Shown here in pieces: positions 45,299 to 57,834 of a stretch of 64,000 nt of DNA. Under the pieces are notes generated by a model, which was not told the origin of the DNA, ran no database searches, and worked only from the letters and a program-made list of their open reading frames with translations. Source of the stretch: Protonemura montana (lineage: Eukaryota > Arthropoda > Insecta > Plecoptera > Nemouridae); contig OX387611.1 of assembly GCA_947568835.1 (NCBI GenBank), positions 8,994,001-9,058,000 of the forward strand, given 5' to 3'. A program made the position numbers and the translations under genes. Every line of letters begins with the position of its first letter. Position 1 is the stretch's first letter.

Positions 45299-46208
45299 AT
45301 GATGAATTACCTATGCAAGCATAGAAGAGGGGAAGAGGCCCTGAAAGAACAATGTGGCGATGATGTTGCATCCTCAGACAAAATTGAAGAACAGAATGTG
45401 CTCGTGGTCTGCACCGAGTGCATCTTGCAGCAGTTCCGTGCTGTAGGCCTTCGGAGAGGTTCTGGCGGTTCCAGGTTTGAAGAGGGGGACGTCTGCTGTA
45501 CCAAGGCTGCTGCAGATGCTGACATGTTGATCGTCAACACTGCCATCTAAGAATCAAATGCTGGAGAATCAAATGTTTTGCCAGATCCACTGCCAACACG
45601 AGGAGGTCAGTGTCGGTTACAACGATAGCTACACAGCGTCAAGCATTTGATTCTTGGATTCCTTCAGGGCAAGAGATAGGCGCTCAAGACCTTGTCACGG
45701 AAGGAAAGCCTGCGCCAAACCATAAAAGTATTTAACTCTCCTGACGCTGACGCAGAAATGATCGCTGCTGCAGGGGAGGAGTTCCTGATAGCTATCTATG
45801 GTGACACCACCTCCACATCCCTCGATGCGCTGAGGTTTATATCCTACAAGAGAACGGTGGCTAAGCAAGCTTTAAGTTCCAACTTCGACTTGGCCACCCT
45901 TCCGCCAACAACAGCTGCAGCGCGACAACATTCCTTCCATGTCTGCCACCAAGTGCAGCAGTAGTGATGGAATGACCTTCCAGCCACGTTCTGGGGATGG
46001 AAACTGGAAATTGACAAACTTCATCCAGTACCAACCCTGCAGCTGCCAGCTCCCGATCAGTTATTAAAGGTAGTGAGCTGCAATTGCAAGAAATCGTGCA
46101 GTGGAAAGTGCAGCTGTGTGCGAGCTGGATTACGCTGCTCCCATATGTGCAGCCAGTACAACGGTGCAACGTGCAACAGCGCCATTTTTACAACGCCAAC
46201 CTTTATTT
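45299..46208 (+). pseudogene. Multicopy CXC-tail protein, degenerate
   Basis: The plus strand reads in pieces a protein type that is common in invertebrate genomes: ADADMLIVNTAI near 45,530, then IAIYGDTTSTSLDALRF, then LPPTTAAARQHSFHVCHQVQ. Two stops (TAG TGA at 45,961-45,966) interrupt it. It then continues WNDLPATFWGWKLE and ends in a cysteine-rich tail (CNCKKSCSGKCSCVRAGLRC) of the Tesmin/TSO1 CXC kind, with TAG near 46,208. Stops and a frame change make it a pseudogene or a transposon passenger. Confidence 0.55.
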
Positions 46209-46304
46209 AGGAAGTTTAATTTACTCACCTTGGCTGGATTTTATATCTTTAACATTAGTATATATGTCGTCGAGAATGAATGTATTGTAGATGCAGATAC
46301 CGAC

Positions 46305-46620
46305 CAGACCCATAACACTAGACATAGAATTAACTATAAACTGGAAAAGCCAGCTTTTCAAAACTATAAAAGAGACCCATCTATGCTGGTTGTAAGCAAT
46401 ATAGGGCATTGCCGGCGGATCTCAAATTAAAAAGGACAAGAAATTTAAAAGTTTGATCAAGAAATTTCTAATTGACAAATGTTTTTATACTGTAAACGAT
46501 TGTTTAGTGTATAAGGTAGAGACAATGTCCTAAACAAAAATGTAAATATAGTAGATATTTTGTTTAACTGTTGTTTAATAATAATAATAATATTAATAAT
46601 ATGTTTATTTCCCAGATTGA
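46305..46620 (+). mobile_element. LINE 3' fragment
   Basis: The last about 70 codons of a LINE RT (NTRHRINYKLEKP; frameshift; LPADLKLKRTRNLKSLIKK) end at TAA near 46,533. An (AATAAT)n tail follows around 46,578-46,602. Confidence 0.55.
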
Positions 46621-46974
46621 TCGTTTTACAAGATATTGGTTTGTCACTTATATACATACATAGTAGTCATTTACATTAAAATATCATTTACATTTTATAT
46701 GTAAATAAATGTGTTTTATATGTGTTTATATTTAAACACTTGGGACTTTCCAAATGGCACGATTTAGTTAAACGGAATAAAAACTATTACAAACTATCAC
46801 ATAAATTTAAAAAATCTAAAATTACTTTTGATGTTAAACCCACGAAAAATTCCTTTGAAATCATATACACGTGAGAAACAATTAAACAATCAGAAAAATA
46901 CTTAATAAAAAACCTAGTAGTTAAGCTTAGATATTCATTGTAAATTTATTATAGATTACGCAATATTGTATCTT

Positions 46975-47475
46975 TTGATCTCATGAAATCTATATACTGT
47001 GCCCTCACTCTAGTCATATTTGCAATACGGAATAATCGGATGGGGAGGTACAAGCAAAAACAACCTGAAAAAGATTTTTAAAAACCTAAAAGCTTCAACT
47101 TAAAACTATTTTTGGTAAAAACAGGTTTTCTACAAATGAAAAATTTTAATTATTCTCTGTTTTTGACGCAAATCAAATTTATATTTATAATCTTCTTGTT
47201 TATATGCATAAACAATCACCCCAAATTTAAAAATAATCTACCGAGACTCCAGAACACCAGGTCAACATCTTCTTTAACCCTCAAAACAATTAAAAGAAAA
47301 AAGCAAAGAGGACAACATCATATTGATTTTGTCGGGCCTAGATTTTATAATAAGCTCCCAGCAGAAATAAAAAGCAAACCACCACAAACTATTGGCGTTT
47401 TTAAAAGCAAAGTAAAACAATGGTTGGCCTTAAAAGGCCGTGATTTCTGTATATCTCCTATCCAAGTTTAAATTA
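46975..47475 (+). mobile_element. LINE RT fragment next to the receptor pseudogene
   Basis: YGIIGWGGTSKNNLKKI near 47,030 and HHIDFVGPRFYNKLPAEIK further on are typical of the C-terminal region of non-LTR reverse transcriptases. The frame ends TAA near 47,471. It abuts the point where the receptor pseudogene loses its 5' part. Confidence 0.65.
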
Positions 47476-47555
47476 TATCATTATCAAATTAAAGGTGATT
47501 TTCGGACAGAGCTACAATTATTAATATACGTGTACTTTTTTACATAGTAATCGAT

Positions 47556-50500
47556 TTTTTTGCATTTATTCGTACTACACACAAAATGAGCCTGGAATTA
47601 AAGTTACCTCTGAAGAAAACCTTTCTTGGAAGGATATGAACCAACTTTGTAACACAATGCAACCAGGCTACTCTTTGGCAACACAGTTCGAGAGTCTTAA
47701 CGCCGAAGAAATGGCTTTGTGTCCGAAAGGCAGCTTAGTCCCGATTGGTAAAGTGAACGATGGTGATTCTGTGGATTATTCACGCCATAAGATAGAACAT
47801 AACCAGGTAAAATCATATAAATATGCATTAATAACTTTCTTGGAACTATTTGAAATTATTTAAGGCACCAAATATTCTTCGAACATTTAAGTATGACCAT
47901 GAAGTTACCAACTGCACATAAAGCACGACATATCGGGTAAATACTAATAATTAGTGCCAAATTTGTGAACTGCAATCTTCAAATTGAATGATAACTGATA
48001 AGTGATCGAGATCAATTTATTAACACATTTTTTGCCAATTTTTCCAATTTTTATTAATGTTTTAACCTGTAATTCTCATACAATAATAAACAAAAATATA
48101 CATTTTTTTAGACACAAAAATCCTGTGAAAATCTTACTCTAGCAATTGAACAGAACAATAACGAAGAAGATATTTACTGTGAACTAAACTGGCCAGATTT
48201 GAAGCCGCTCGTGGCAGCAAAAGACGCTAAATTCAACTGTGGCATCTGCCAAATGGGAACTCGATTCAATGTCATCACCCAAACAGTATATCCGCCGCAC
48301 AACAACTCTATATACGCCTATGACCTTGAACTAGTCAGTCATGACAGCGTCGACGACATCGGCCTCGTGGCGAACGGCAGCGACCTTACGATCCGATTGT
48401 TAGGCGATCTGGCCAAGGCCTTCGAAATCTCGGTTGAAGCACTGCGCTGGCATCGGGCGGAATTGAACGACGACCACAAGGCTGTTGTTCATGTCTTTTA
48501 CGATCGAGAGGGAGACAAAATGGACTGGCGATATTATCTTCACTAGAACGACGAGAATCTTGATCACAAAAAAATCGACAAATTTGACATAACCCTAATT
48601 AAGCTGAGCACTGAGTGTGTTAAAGACAAAAAAATGATTAATAACATGATTGATAAATTTCAGAGTACTGGTGAGTTATGCTGCTGGAGCTTACTGACAT
48701 GTAAGATTCCACAGAAATAAGTAAATGAAACGAATGAAATATTTTTTTCTTTTCTTGTTGTAGGTGCGATAGATATCAAAGTGGACTTAGTAAATACAAC
48801 AATTACCTCAAGAGAATGTATTTGGGATGAAAAAGACGGCGCAATCTGGAGTAAGGCTGTCATCTGGAAGATAAACTGGAAACAGTGTGATAATGGATTC
48901 ACCAACATAATTAAATTAGGTAGCTTTAGTTTAGAGAAGTTTGACATAGCATTGCATACGATTGACATCAACAACGCATTCTTTATTAAAAACCAACTTG
49001 GATGGTTAAATACTTCAAACGAAATAGAAATAAATCAATTAGTACAAATGACAAATTTTTACACATTAATTCACGTTCGTGTGAAGTCAAAGGCCTCGTT
49101 AGGTAGAATTTTATCCCATTCGGTACTTTTGAACTTGGCGGAGCTTTTTATCAAAACGACCTCGCCAATTGGGCCAATCTCTTTTATGCACTTATCATTA
49201 TTTAACATAGTCATCGCAGAGAGTCAAACATCTGACCCCGTTTCAGGCTTAGCCCTGTCCCTACCTTGTATCGAGAACATGAACACAACCACCGTGCACA
49301 TAGTCAACCACAAAAACATGAGCATGTCGTTTACCTCTTTTCACATCGTAGTCACTGTTTCCGATTCAATTTCATACCACACCACACGGATAGAAATTGC
49401 CACTTACGGAGCACATTTAGATTCTGCCGATCAACTGTCGCTAGATAGCTCGTTAGGCAGCTGGATGTCTTTCATTCAGGTTTCATTCTCAAGAGACGAA
49501 TCTTATTCGTTAGCAGACGAAGATGACTATGTCGACATTGCGTTTACGCCAGTTTTTCGCTCGCCTTCGCTACGCGGCAAATGCGCGGAGAGAGATTTTG
49601 CTTCTGACGAATGGCTAGAAGGTAACTGTCGTATTCTGAAGTCATCACGTGACAATATGCTTGTTTGTCGATGTCAATAAATGCACCAAGAACCGACACT
49701 GGTCTCCTCATCGTACATTATCTACGGATTTGATGCAAGTTTAAGCACCTACCTAGCGAGCAACAAAACGCTTATCATTGTAATAGTATTTGTCTGCATA
49801 ATGTCTGCCCTTGGTCTAGTCAGTGTCATTCTTACTGCAGTCTTATTTCCTAATTGGAGAAAGGATCAAGGTCACCAGATTTTCCTTCAAATGATAGCTG
49901 CACTCACTGTCAATCTTTTCATTGGATTTTTTAACAATTTTAGTAGTATTGATGCGAAAAGTGTTGCCTGTGTTGCTATTGGAGTTGTCAGGCATTACTC
50001 CTTTCTGGCCATGTTCTTTTGGATGATGATTTTGTCCGGTTTGCAAGTTAAACGGCTAACTACTATTTCTGGCAATAAGACAGTCAACCATCTGGTCTTG
50101 AAAGTATCTGCGATAGCTTGGGGATTACCTTTCGTTCCAATCATTATTCTTTTAAGCTTGGATGTTGGATATTACAGGTCAGAATTGTCCCACAGAGGTC
50201 ACTGCTATCCGGAAGGTTTTGCCTGTGAAGCTACCGTGCAAGCACCTGCTGGCGTTATCCTGATTGCTAACTTGTTTATCTTTTTGATTATTCTGAACCA
50301 CATCTATGGTTGGATCAAATGTGGTCAAACGATAGAAGTTCGCAAACATACCAATGACCGTGCAGAACAGCTTCGTCGCTTGAGTACAAGCATTTTTATT
50401 TTCTTCTTGTTTGGCTTTACTTGGTTGTTTCACTTCCTTTCTGAGGAGGGAATCATCAACAGCGAGTTTTTGTTTGAGTTTTTGTTCCTTATCACGGCTT

Positions 50501-50652
50501 CTTTTCATTTGTTTATGCTTTCGTTCTTCTTTATTCTTCTTGACAAAAACACTAGGACGCTTTGGAAACAGGCGATCGGCTCCATGAAGATGAAACAGAG
50601 CAATTCCACTGCTAGGCAAAGTATGGTTATGGTAACAGTTAATGGTATTTGA
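47556..50652 (+). pseudogene. Adhesion-GPCR-like receptor pseudogene
   Basis: Exon 2 (from about 47,556 to 47,806, 5' end lost), exon 3 (48112-48670, 559 nt, the same length as in the complete gene) and exon 4 (48764-50652). Splice sites are kept. Exon 1 is absent, and exon 3 has TAG for Trp at 48,544-48,546. In exon 4 the Lys after CRCQ is TAA (49,678-49,680), exactly at the end of the GPS-like region. The last residues are replaced by sequence running into a 5S-SINE (tail SMVMVTVNGI). The seven-helix part is almost identical to the gene at 33,700, but the first third of exon 4 differs strongly. Confidence 0.85.
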
Positions 50653-51612
50653 AACACCGGCTTTCGTAAAATCATTTAAGCTAAGCAACACTGCGCCGGG
50701 TAAGGTATTGGGGTAGTGACCATTATGCACATGACTAGTTCTGTTCGACAGAGAGGTTGGAGGGATGAAAGTTAGTACAGCAACTTCACTCGCCTTGCTT
50801 ATCAACCTCTCGACAGCATGGATTTGTAGAGGAATCCCGCTCTTTGATTTGTACCGTCCTTCGGAAGGGACGTTAATCCGGTGGTTCCCTTGGTGCTCTT
50901 CGACAGGAGAAGGCTATTTTCCGTCATTGCGTTTCCTCTTCTACCTTATAGGCCAGGTTAGGTTCATCATCATGCTCATCATCATCCACTTATTCACCGA
51001 CGCCATTAGACTAGTGCTGCAGGGTCAGTTGTCAAAACATTGCGTCGTTAAACACCACAAATCAATCTTTGGATCCATAGAAGTTTTTTTGGAACTGAGA
51101 GCGCGTATCAGCTCGGATGCGGCTGTCAACGATTCTTCGAGAGATTTTCGAGCGAAAATCGAAAGAATGTTTTGATCTGCTAGGTTTTAAATAATTGTCG
51201 ACATTTCAACATATCTAGTGATGAACGTGTTCAACAAGAGCATTACAGTACAGAACTAAAGAGACAGTTTTCTTTTATATCAATCAAAGTTTTCCTGCAC
51301 CTTAATTAAAGAAAAAACAATGAACACATTTTCTGCGAAGTAACTCCGTATTAAAAACAATGTTTTGTTGTCCATTATTGAAAATTAGGCCACTTTTGTT
51401 GATATGGCGGCCAATTAAAAGTGACCATGCTCATTCCAGGATATCGTTCTAATGACCACCTTCCTATCCGCTTGCCACGAATATATGTGTCACGATTATC
51501 TCTGACAATTATCTGGCAATTATCTGAAAGTATTTATATATTATTTGACGTATTTCAGCACTTATGCCTAGCGTTACGTAATCGCAATTTCCTTTTTTCT
51601 TTCATTTTAGGA
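50632..51612. repeat. Large inverted repeat, right arm
   Basis: Reverse complement of 39,465-40,443 with very few differences. It begins inside the last codons of the receptor pseudogene. Confidence 0.85.
50653..51072 (+). mobile_element. 5S-derived SINE, full length
   Basis: 5S head at 50,653-50,725, body with 'ctcgacagcatggatttgta' and tail 'gcgtcgttaaacaccac'. Confidence 0.75.
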
Positions 51613-51870
51613 CCTGCGATAGCAATGACCTTTTGCGGGGTCATTTTACCCAAAAGTATATTTCTGTTTGCATCTCCGTTTGGGCTGAGTGTCAATTTAC
51701 GCAAACCTTAATTTTTTAATACATTTTCGGTTAATTTTTCTTTTTAAAAATTTAGTTTAAGTGGATAACATAGATGTGCCCCCACTGAGCTCGCGGCTGC
51801 CAGGAATGTATTGAGCGATTAGTTTAGTTTGTGTTTTTTGATATGATATCAGTTATTGTGCGGCCGAATG
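51420..51870 (+). repeat. Dispersed repeat R2, plus copy
   Basis: From 'gatatcgttctaatgaccac' through 'ccttttgcggggtcatttta' to 'ctgagctcgcggctgccagg'. The same blocks occur in 53,460-53,990 and 54,860-55,030. Confidence 0.55.
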
Positions 51871-51874
51871 GTTT

Positions 51875-52290
51875 GTCGTGTTGAAACACCGGTTCTCGTT
51901 AGATTACCGAAGTTAAGCAACACTGCGATGGGTCAGGTATTGGATGGGTGACCATCATACACATGACCAGTTTTGTTCAGGAGAGAGGTTGGAGGGATGA
52001 AAGTTAGTACAGCAACTTCACTCGCCGTGCTTATCAACCTCTCGACAGCATGGATTTGTGGAGGAATCCTGTTGTTCACATTGTACCGTTCTCAGAAGGG
52101 CGTTAAGCCAGTGGTCCCCTTGGTGCTCTTCGACAGGTGTATGCTACGTGCTGGCACCAGGTTTCCCCTTCTCCCTTCTAGGCTAGGTTAGGTTAATCAT
52201 CATCCTCATCATCATCCACTCATTCACCGACGTCATTAGACCAATGTCGCATGGCCAGATGTCAAAACAGTGCGTCGTTAAACTCCACAA
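51875..52290 (+). mobile_element. 5S-derived SINE, best-preserved 5S head
   Basis: The head reads 'gaaacaccggttctcgttag', 'attaccgaagttaagcaaca' and 'attggatgggtgaccat', close to the internal promoter region of 5S rRNA. Body and tail are complete. Confidence 0.8.
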
Positions 52291-52854
52291 ATAATAATAA
52301 TAATAGTATTAATGAAACTAGGAAAATGGATCCACTCTACAATAAAAATGAGAGACCATTTGCTCATTGAAAGGATTGGAATTTGTTGTATGGTTTAAGC
52401 TTAACGATTGCACAAAGAAAATTGCAATTAAAATCTCGAAAGAACCTAAAAAACCCTGCAATTAAAATTTAAACTTAATTAGATGACGTAAGAGCAACAT
52501 TTTTGGTTTATCAAAGTGATCGAACACAGTGGTGGCTCGTGCGTGTTTTTCTAGGAGTAGCTGTATTACAATTCACTCGCTTCAGATTATTTAAGCATAC
52601 CAAACTATTTATTAATTTGAAAATTGGTGACCGTGGTGTTTTTTTCGTTATCATATAGGTGCACCAGCACATGAAATAGCTAAAACCATAGGAAAAAATT
52701 TAAACGGTAGTAACTGGCTACTCAAGTCGGGTAAAAAAAGTATATTTAGAAGAAGGAGACATGCTAGGTAGTTTGGATGTTGTTGGAATATTTAATAACA
52801 TTCTGGTTAATTATTTCTTATAGGACGGTCAAATCTATCAAAAAAATAAGGAAT

Positions 52855-53200
52855 AGCAATGGGGTCACCTTTATCTCCAGAAAATATCTTTATGGAAAAT
52901 CTACAGACAATAGCGTTGAAAAATGCAGAAGCGAAACCCAGATGCTTCTTCAGATATGTAGATGACACTTTTTTGGTTTGGCAACATGGAAGGGAAAATT
53001 AAGATACATTTTAGAACATGAAAGGATTACTAATTTCACTATTGAGGTAGAAGAGAATAGATGTTAAGCTTTTCTTGATAATTTGGTTATTAGAAAAGAA
53101 GATGGCTCATTACGTCACATTCTCTACAAAAATAAAAACAAACACAATCACTTACAAGCAGATTTATTTCATCATCCTAGCCAAAAATTGTTGATTTTCA
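52855..53200 (+). mobile_element. Penelope-like element RT fragment
   Basis: Broken frames read MGSPLSP, then CFFRYVDDTFLVWQHG, then VEENRC and FLDNLVIRKEDGSL. These are the palm motifs of Penelope-type reverse transcriptases. At least three stops and one frameshift interrupt them. Confidence 0.65.
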
Positions 53201-53459
53201 ATATTGTTCTTTATTGATTTGATTTTTGTACACTGCAGCCAACTAAAAAAAGCTTTAATTTATTTGTTTTATATAACGATTATTCATTAGTGTGATCAAG
53301 GAATCATTCAAGCATTCGATTTTTTAATTAAAATATGATTTTATTATGTATTCTCGTTTGCGATATCAGATACGATTTTATGAGAATAAAACGACTTTTA
53401 AAATCACTACTGTTTACAACATTTATTTTTCTGTCATTAACATACTTATGCTGTCTTTT

Positions 53460-54000
53460 TTTACATGTCTTTTATTGAAAATTAGGCTTCTTTTGTGGAT
53501 ATCGCGGCGAGTTGTAAGTGACCCTGCTCATTCCAGGTTATTGTTTTAATCACCGCCCTCCAATCGGCTTGCCACAATTTCAGTGTCGGCAATCGTCTGA
53601 TAGCATATTTATATTATTTGACGTATTTTGGTACTTTTCTCCAACGAAACTAAAATGAGGCTACTTTTGTGGATATTGCGGATGATTTTCAGTGAAACTG
53701 CTCATTTTAGGTAACCATTTTAATCACCACCTGCTTATCCGCTTGCTACGAATATAATTGTCACGATTGTCTCCGACTTTACGGTGGCAATTATCTCACA
53801 GCATTTTTATATTATTTGACGTATTTCGCTACTCATATCTAACAAAACTTTACCTCGATTTCCCTTTAAAAAATGTTTGTTTTTCATTCGCAGGATCTGC
53901 GCTTTCAATGACCTTTTGCGGGGTAATTTTATCTGAAAGCATGTTTTTGTTTGCATTTCCGTTCAAGCTGTGTGTCAATTTTCCTACATCTTAATAAATT
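53460..54000 (+). repeat. Dispersed repeat R2, two tandem partial copies
   Basis: 'tgacgtattttggtacttt' and 'tgacgtatttcgctactcat' are successive diverged copies of the same block, ending with 'ccttttgcggggtaatttta'. Confidence 0.5.
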
Positions 54001-54094
54001 TATTTATTTATTTATTTATTTATTGGTATTTTTTACACGAGTCGAAGTTCGGGTTACCCCGCTTTGCCACTTAACCTCTACAATATTGCAAGTT

Positions 54095-54420
54095 AGATAA
54101 TAATAATAATAATAATACGTTTATTCAGGGAACATCCATGTACAGATTATACATAGTACGTTATAGAATATGTCATGATGTAAAATAGATTAAGAATAAC
54201 AACAGCAGATTAGTGTAGATACAATACAGTATATATAATATGTTTAAATAAAAACGATATTATGCTTCTTTGATGGCGTAGAATTCGTTTAATGAATATG
54301 GGCAGAGATCGCAGAGAAATTTCTTTAGTTCGCTCTTTAGGCTGCTTGTTCCTCGACGATCTTTGATTGATTTCGGAAGGTTATTTAACAATGCTTGCCC
54401 CTGATATAATGGACTTTTCT
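54095..54420 (-). mobile_element. LINE 3' fragment
   Basis: On the minus strand an intact stretch of 51 codons (NNLPKSIKDRRGTSSLKSEL ... YAIKEA) ends TAA at 54,260, followed by a short 3' UTR and an (ATT)n tail at 54,097-54,116. Confidence 0.65.
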
Positions 54421-56025
54421 CGTCTTGTTCCTGGTGATCATTTGTTCAGTGGCTGGTGTTGAGGGCAGCGTGTTATTAGTCACTGTGTGCAGAATACTGC
54501 AGTAGATAAATATAAAGTAAAGAATAATAAAATAAACAAACAACTTTAATAGCTACCAATATTATAATGTCTAGTTAAGATAACAAAAAAAGACACAGTC
54601 AAATATCTGCATTATATATCTAGGACATAGGTATTACGTAATAACATTGCAGTGTTATATTAATGTAGAAAGTATATTATTATCTCACTTAGTAACTAAC
54701 AAGTAACTTAGACTAAGACATGATTTGGAAATAAAAAACAAACAAGAGAAACAATATTACAACACATTTATAAGAATAAGTTCTAGTCACTATTGGCTTG
54801 GGAACTTAAAAGATACGGCTTAGAGAGTGTTTTAATAGATGTTACTGATTTAGTTTTTTTAATGACTGGGGGCAATTTATTCTAAAAACTGGATTTTCCT
54901 TTAAAAATTTGTTTAAGCGGATACCATAGATGTGCCCCCACTGCGCTCGCAGCTGCCATGAGTGTTCTGAGCGATTAGTTTGATCTGTGTTTTGTGCTAA
55001 GATATCAATTATTGTGAAACCAGAAAAAAAAAATCCACTCCACAATCAAAATAAGAAACCATTTGCTTGTTGGGTAATTCCATGTCAATTCAACCAATTT
55101 TTTAGGAAAATTGACCATCACATCTCAGAAATCTATCTTGGTACGATGGTGAGCACATCAATTATATTGTTGGTATATTGTTCGCCTCTGAGTCAAATGG
55201 TTCGCCCGGTACGGCCCAAAAACTGCGGAACGGCACTGAATTTTGGGGTACACGCGCCGCTTTTCTTTCTCAAATTGCGTCAGCTGTAGTTAATATAGAA
55301 TTTTGAAAAATATTTGCTTGAAAGGTATTGAAATGATGTTTCATAAAACATACTTTTGTTTAAAAAGAAATCCCTCCTTTCCCCTTTTTACAATTTTTAA
55401 TTTGATAGTTATAAGTAATTAATCCATTTAATGAAAGTTTCAGAGTGGGACAGCGACGGAATTTTTAAATATAAATTGAAAAGTATCGCCGTATGTAAAA
55501 AATCGCGTGTTTTTACATGTGTTTACGCGTATATGGGAAAGTCACACAAAATCAACTCATCATTTAACCTGACCAATTAGTGTGTGAAATAAAAGTATGC
55601 GTAGTCATGCAATAGACTTAAAACTTTCTTTAAATATATTTTTTTTTTATTTTATCCCGCACAGTTCATGCGCAGTAGATGTCCGAACTTTAAAACTTTT
55701 CGGTGTTTTGGTTCGCCTCCCACGACGTTTAAGCTTCTAGCTAACGACCCGTTATAGATAACAAGAAAATAAAAACACCAACAGAAAGCTGAGAAAATTA
55801 AGGTAAAGTTGAATTAAAAAAAAGTTTAACGTACTTTAAAGTGGCTTAAACCTACTTTCCAAATATACAAAAAATATTTTATGATTTTCTATTGTGACTC
55901 TTTGCCTAAAGCTTGACACCTTTCATGTAATTAAATCCTAGAAGATCCTCGAAAAGACCACTCGTTCACTATTGAAAGACGAGATAATTGTTTCGCTGTC
56001 AGCCATATTCTGGAGAATTTTTCAC
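54420..56025. other. Spacer with an R2 end copy
   Basis: 54,860-55,030 matches the end of R2 ('gatgtgcccccactgcgctc'). Otherwise AT-rich with no exon seen. Confidence 0.5.
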
Positions 56026-56029
56026 TGGT

Positions 56030-57098
56030 TTACCTGATGGGAAGGGGTGGGGGTAGGCACGTGAGTTGGCAACACAGCTTAGATGGTCGAGTCGAGACGG
56101 GTTGAAATGTTGACACCTGACAAGATGGACATGAATCGAACAAAGACCCTTCTGATGTGAAGGGGTGGGAGTAGGTACGTGAGTTGGCAACACAGCTTAG
56201 ATGGTCGAGTCGAGACGGGTTGAAATATTGACACCTGACAAGATGGACATGAATCGAACAAAGACCCTCCTGATGGTAAGGGGTGGGGGTAGGTACGTGA
56301 GTTGACAACACAGCTTAGATGATCGAGTCGAGACGGGTTGAAATATTGACACCTGACAAGATGGACATGAATCGAACAAAGACCCTCCTGATGGTAAGGG
56401 GTGGGGGTAGGTACGTGAGTTGACAACACAGCTTAGATGGTCGAGTCGAGACGGGTTGAAATGTTGACACCTGACAAGATGGACATGAATCGAACAAAGA
56501 CCCTCCTGATGGGAAGGGGTGGTGGTAGGTATGTGAGTTGGCAACACAGCTTAGATGGTCGAGTCGAGACGGGTTGAAATGTTGACACCTGACAAGATGG
56601 ACATGAATCGAACAAAGACCCTCCTGATGGGAAGGGGTTGGGGTAGGCACGTGAGTTGGCAACACAGCTTAGATGGTCGAGTCGAGACGGGTTGAAATGT
56701 TGACACCTGACAAGATGGACATGAATCGAACAAAGACCCTCCTGATGGGAAGGGGTGGGGGTAGGCACGTGAGTTGGCAACACAGCTTAGATGGTCGAGT
56801 TGAGACGGGTTGAAATGTTGACACCTGACAAGATGGACATGAATCGAACAAAGACCCTCCTGATGGGATGGGGTGGGGGTAGGTACGTGAGTTGGCAACA
56901 CAGCTTAGATGGTCGAGTCGAGATGGGTTGAAATGTTGACACCTGACAAGATGGACATGAATCGAACAAAGACCCTCCTGATGGGATGGGGTGGGGGTAG
57001 GTACGTGAGTTGGCAACACAGCTTAGATGGTCGAGTCGAGACGGGTTGAAATGTTGACACCTGACAAGATGGACATGAATCGAAGAAAGACCCTCCTA
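56030..57098. repeat. 118-bp minisatellite, nine units
   Basis: 'gttggcaacacagcttagat' returns every 118 bp. 118 is not a multiple of three, so the series of overlapping 116-residue frames on the minus strand is an artefact of the period. Units are 95% or more alike, suggesting recent expansion. Confidence 0.9.
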
Positions 57099-57834
57099 AA
57101 GCCACTTAAAAACTTACAAGCGCCGTTATCACGTGGTCAATGCACGCGGGTGTACGGGTATTTAATGTATTTACAAGAAAACCAAGCGCCTATTGCATAT
57201 GGTACAAAAGGATCACAGTATTACTAAGTTATGATTGCAGAGAAAGTTAAATGTTGACTTCTAGCTCTGAATTTGTGGATTTGGCCAGCTCGTTGGCCGG
57301 TTCAAGGGGCCCGTCATAAGAACAATTCTTCGCAATACACCACAAATCATCAACATCATCCTAAGTTAAAATGGAAAACAACATTCTGTAAACATAAAGT
57401 TCATAATAAAAATATCTTGCCAAATACGAGTAAACTTAGTTTCATCAAGCATTAACATGGTATATTTTCTTATGATTATTGCCCAATACCCGCTGAATGC
57501 CTTCGTTGAAACTTAGATTATAACATTTATTTATCTCAAAGCATAGTACTGTAGATAACACATTTGAAAGTACACCACATAGCAATTAGGTGCTATTGCT
57601 CATTATTATTTGGAAAGCACGTTACCTTTTATAAGTCGACGATATTTTTTACCGTCGCGTTATCAATAGCGGTGGTGATTACCACACCGTGGCGGCCACT
57701 GCTTCTTTGCAATGATACCCATATCTAAGTAACTTGAAGCGAAGTAAAATGTTGGCCAGTAAAAGACGTAGCCAAGTTCAATTGCCAGTCAGACAAAAGT
57801 AAGTGTGATAGAAGTTGCTTGTTCAAGTCAAGCA

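Noticed and set aside
51880-51980. Functional 5S rRNA gene
   Set aside because: Only the internal promoter half is 5S-like, and it continues into a SINE body and tail shared by many copies.
56030-57105. Seven overlapping 116-residue frames on the minus strand
   Set aside because: They are spaced exactly 118 bp apart and are shifted readings of a 118-bp minisatellite.
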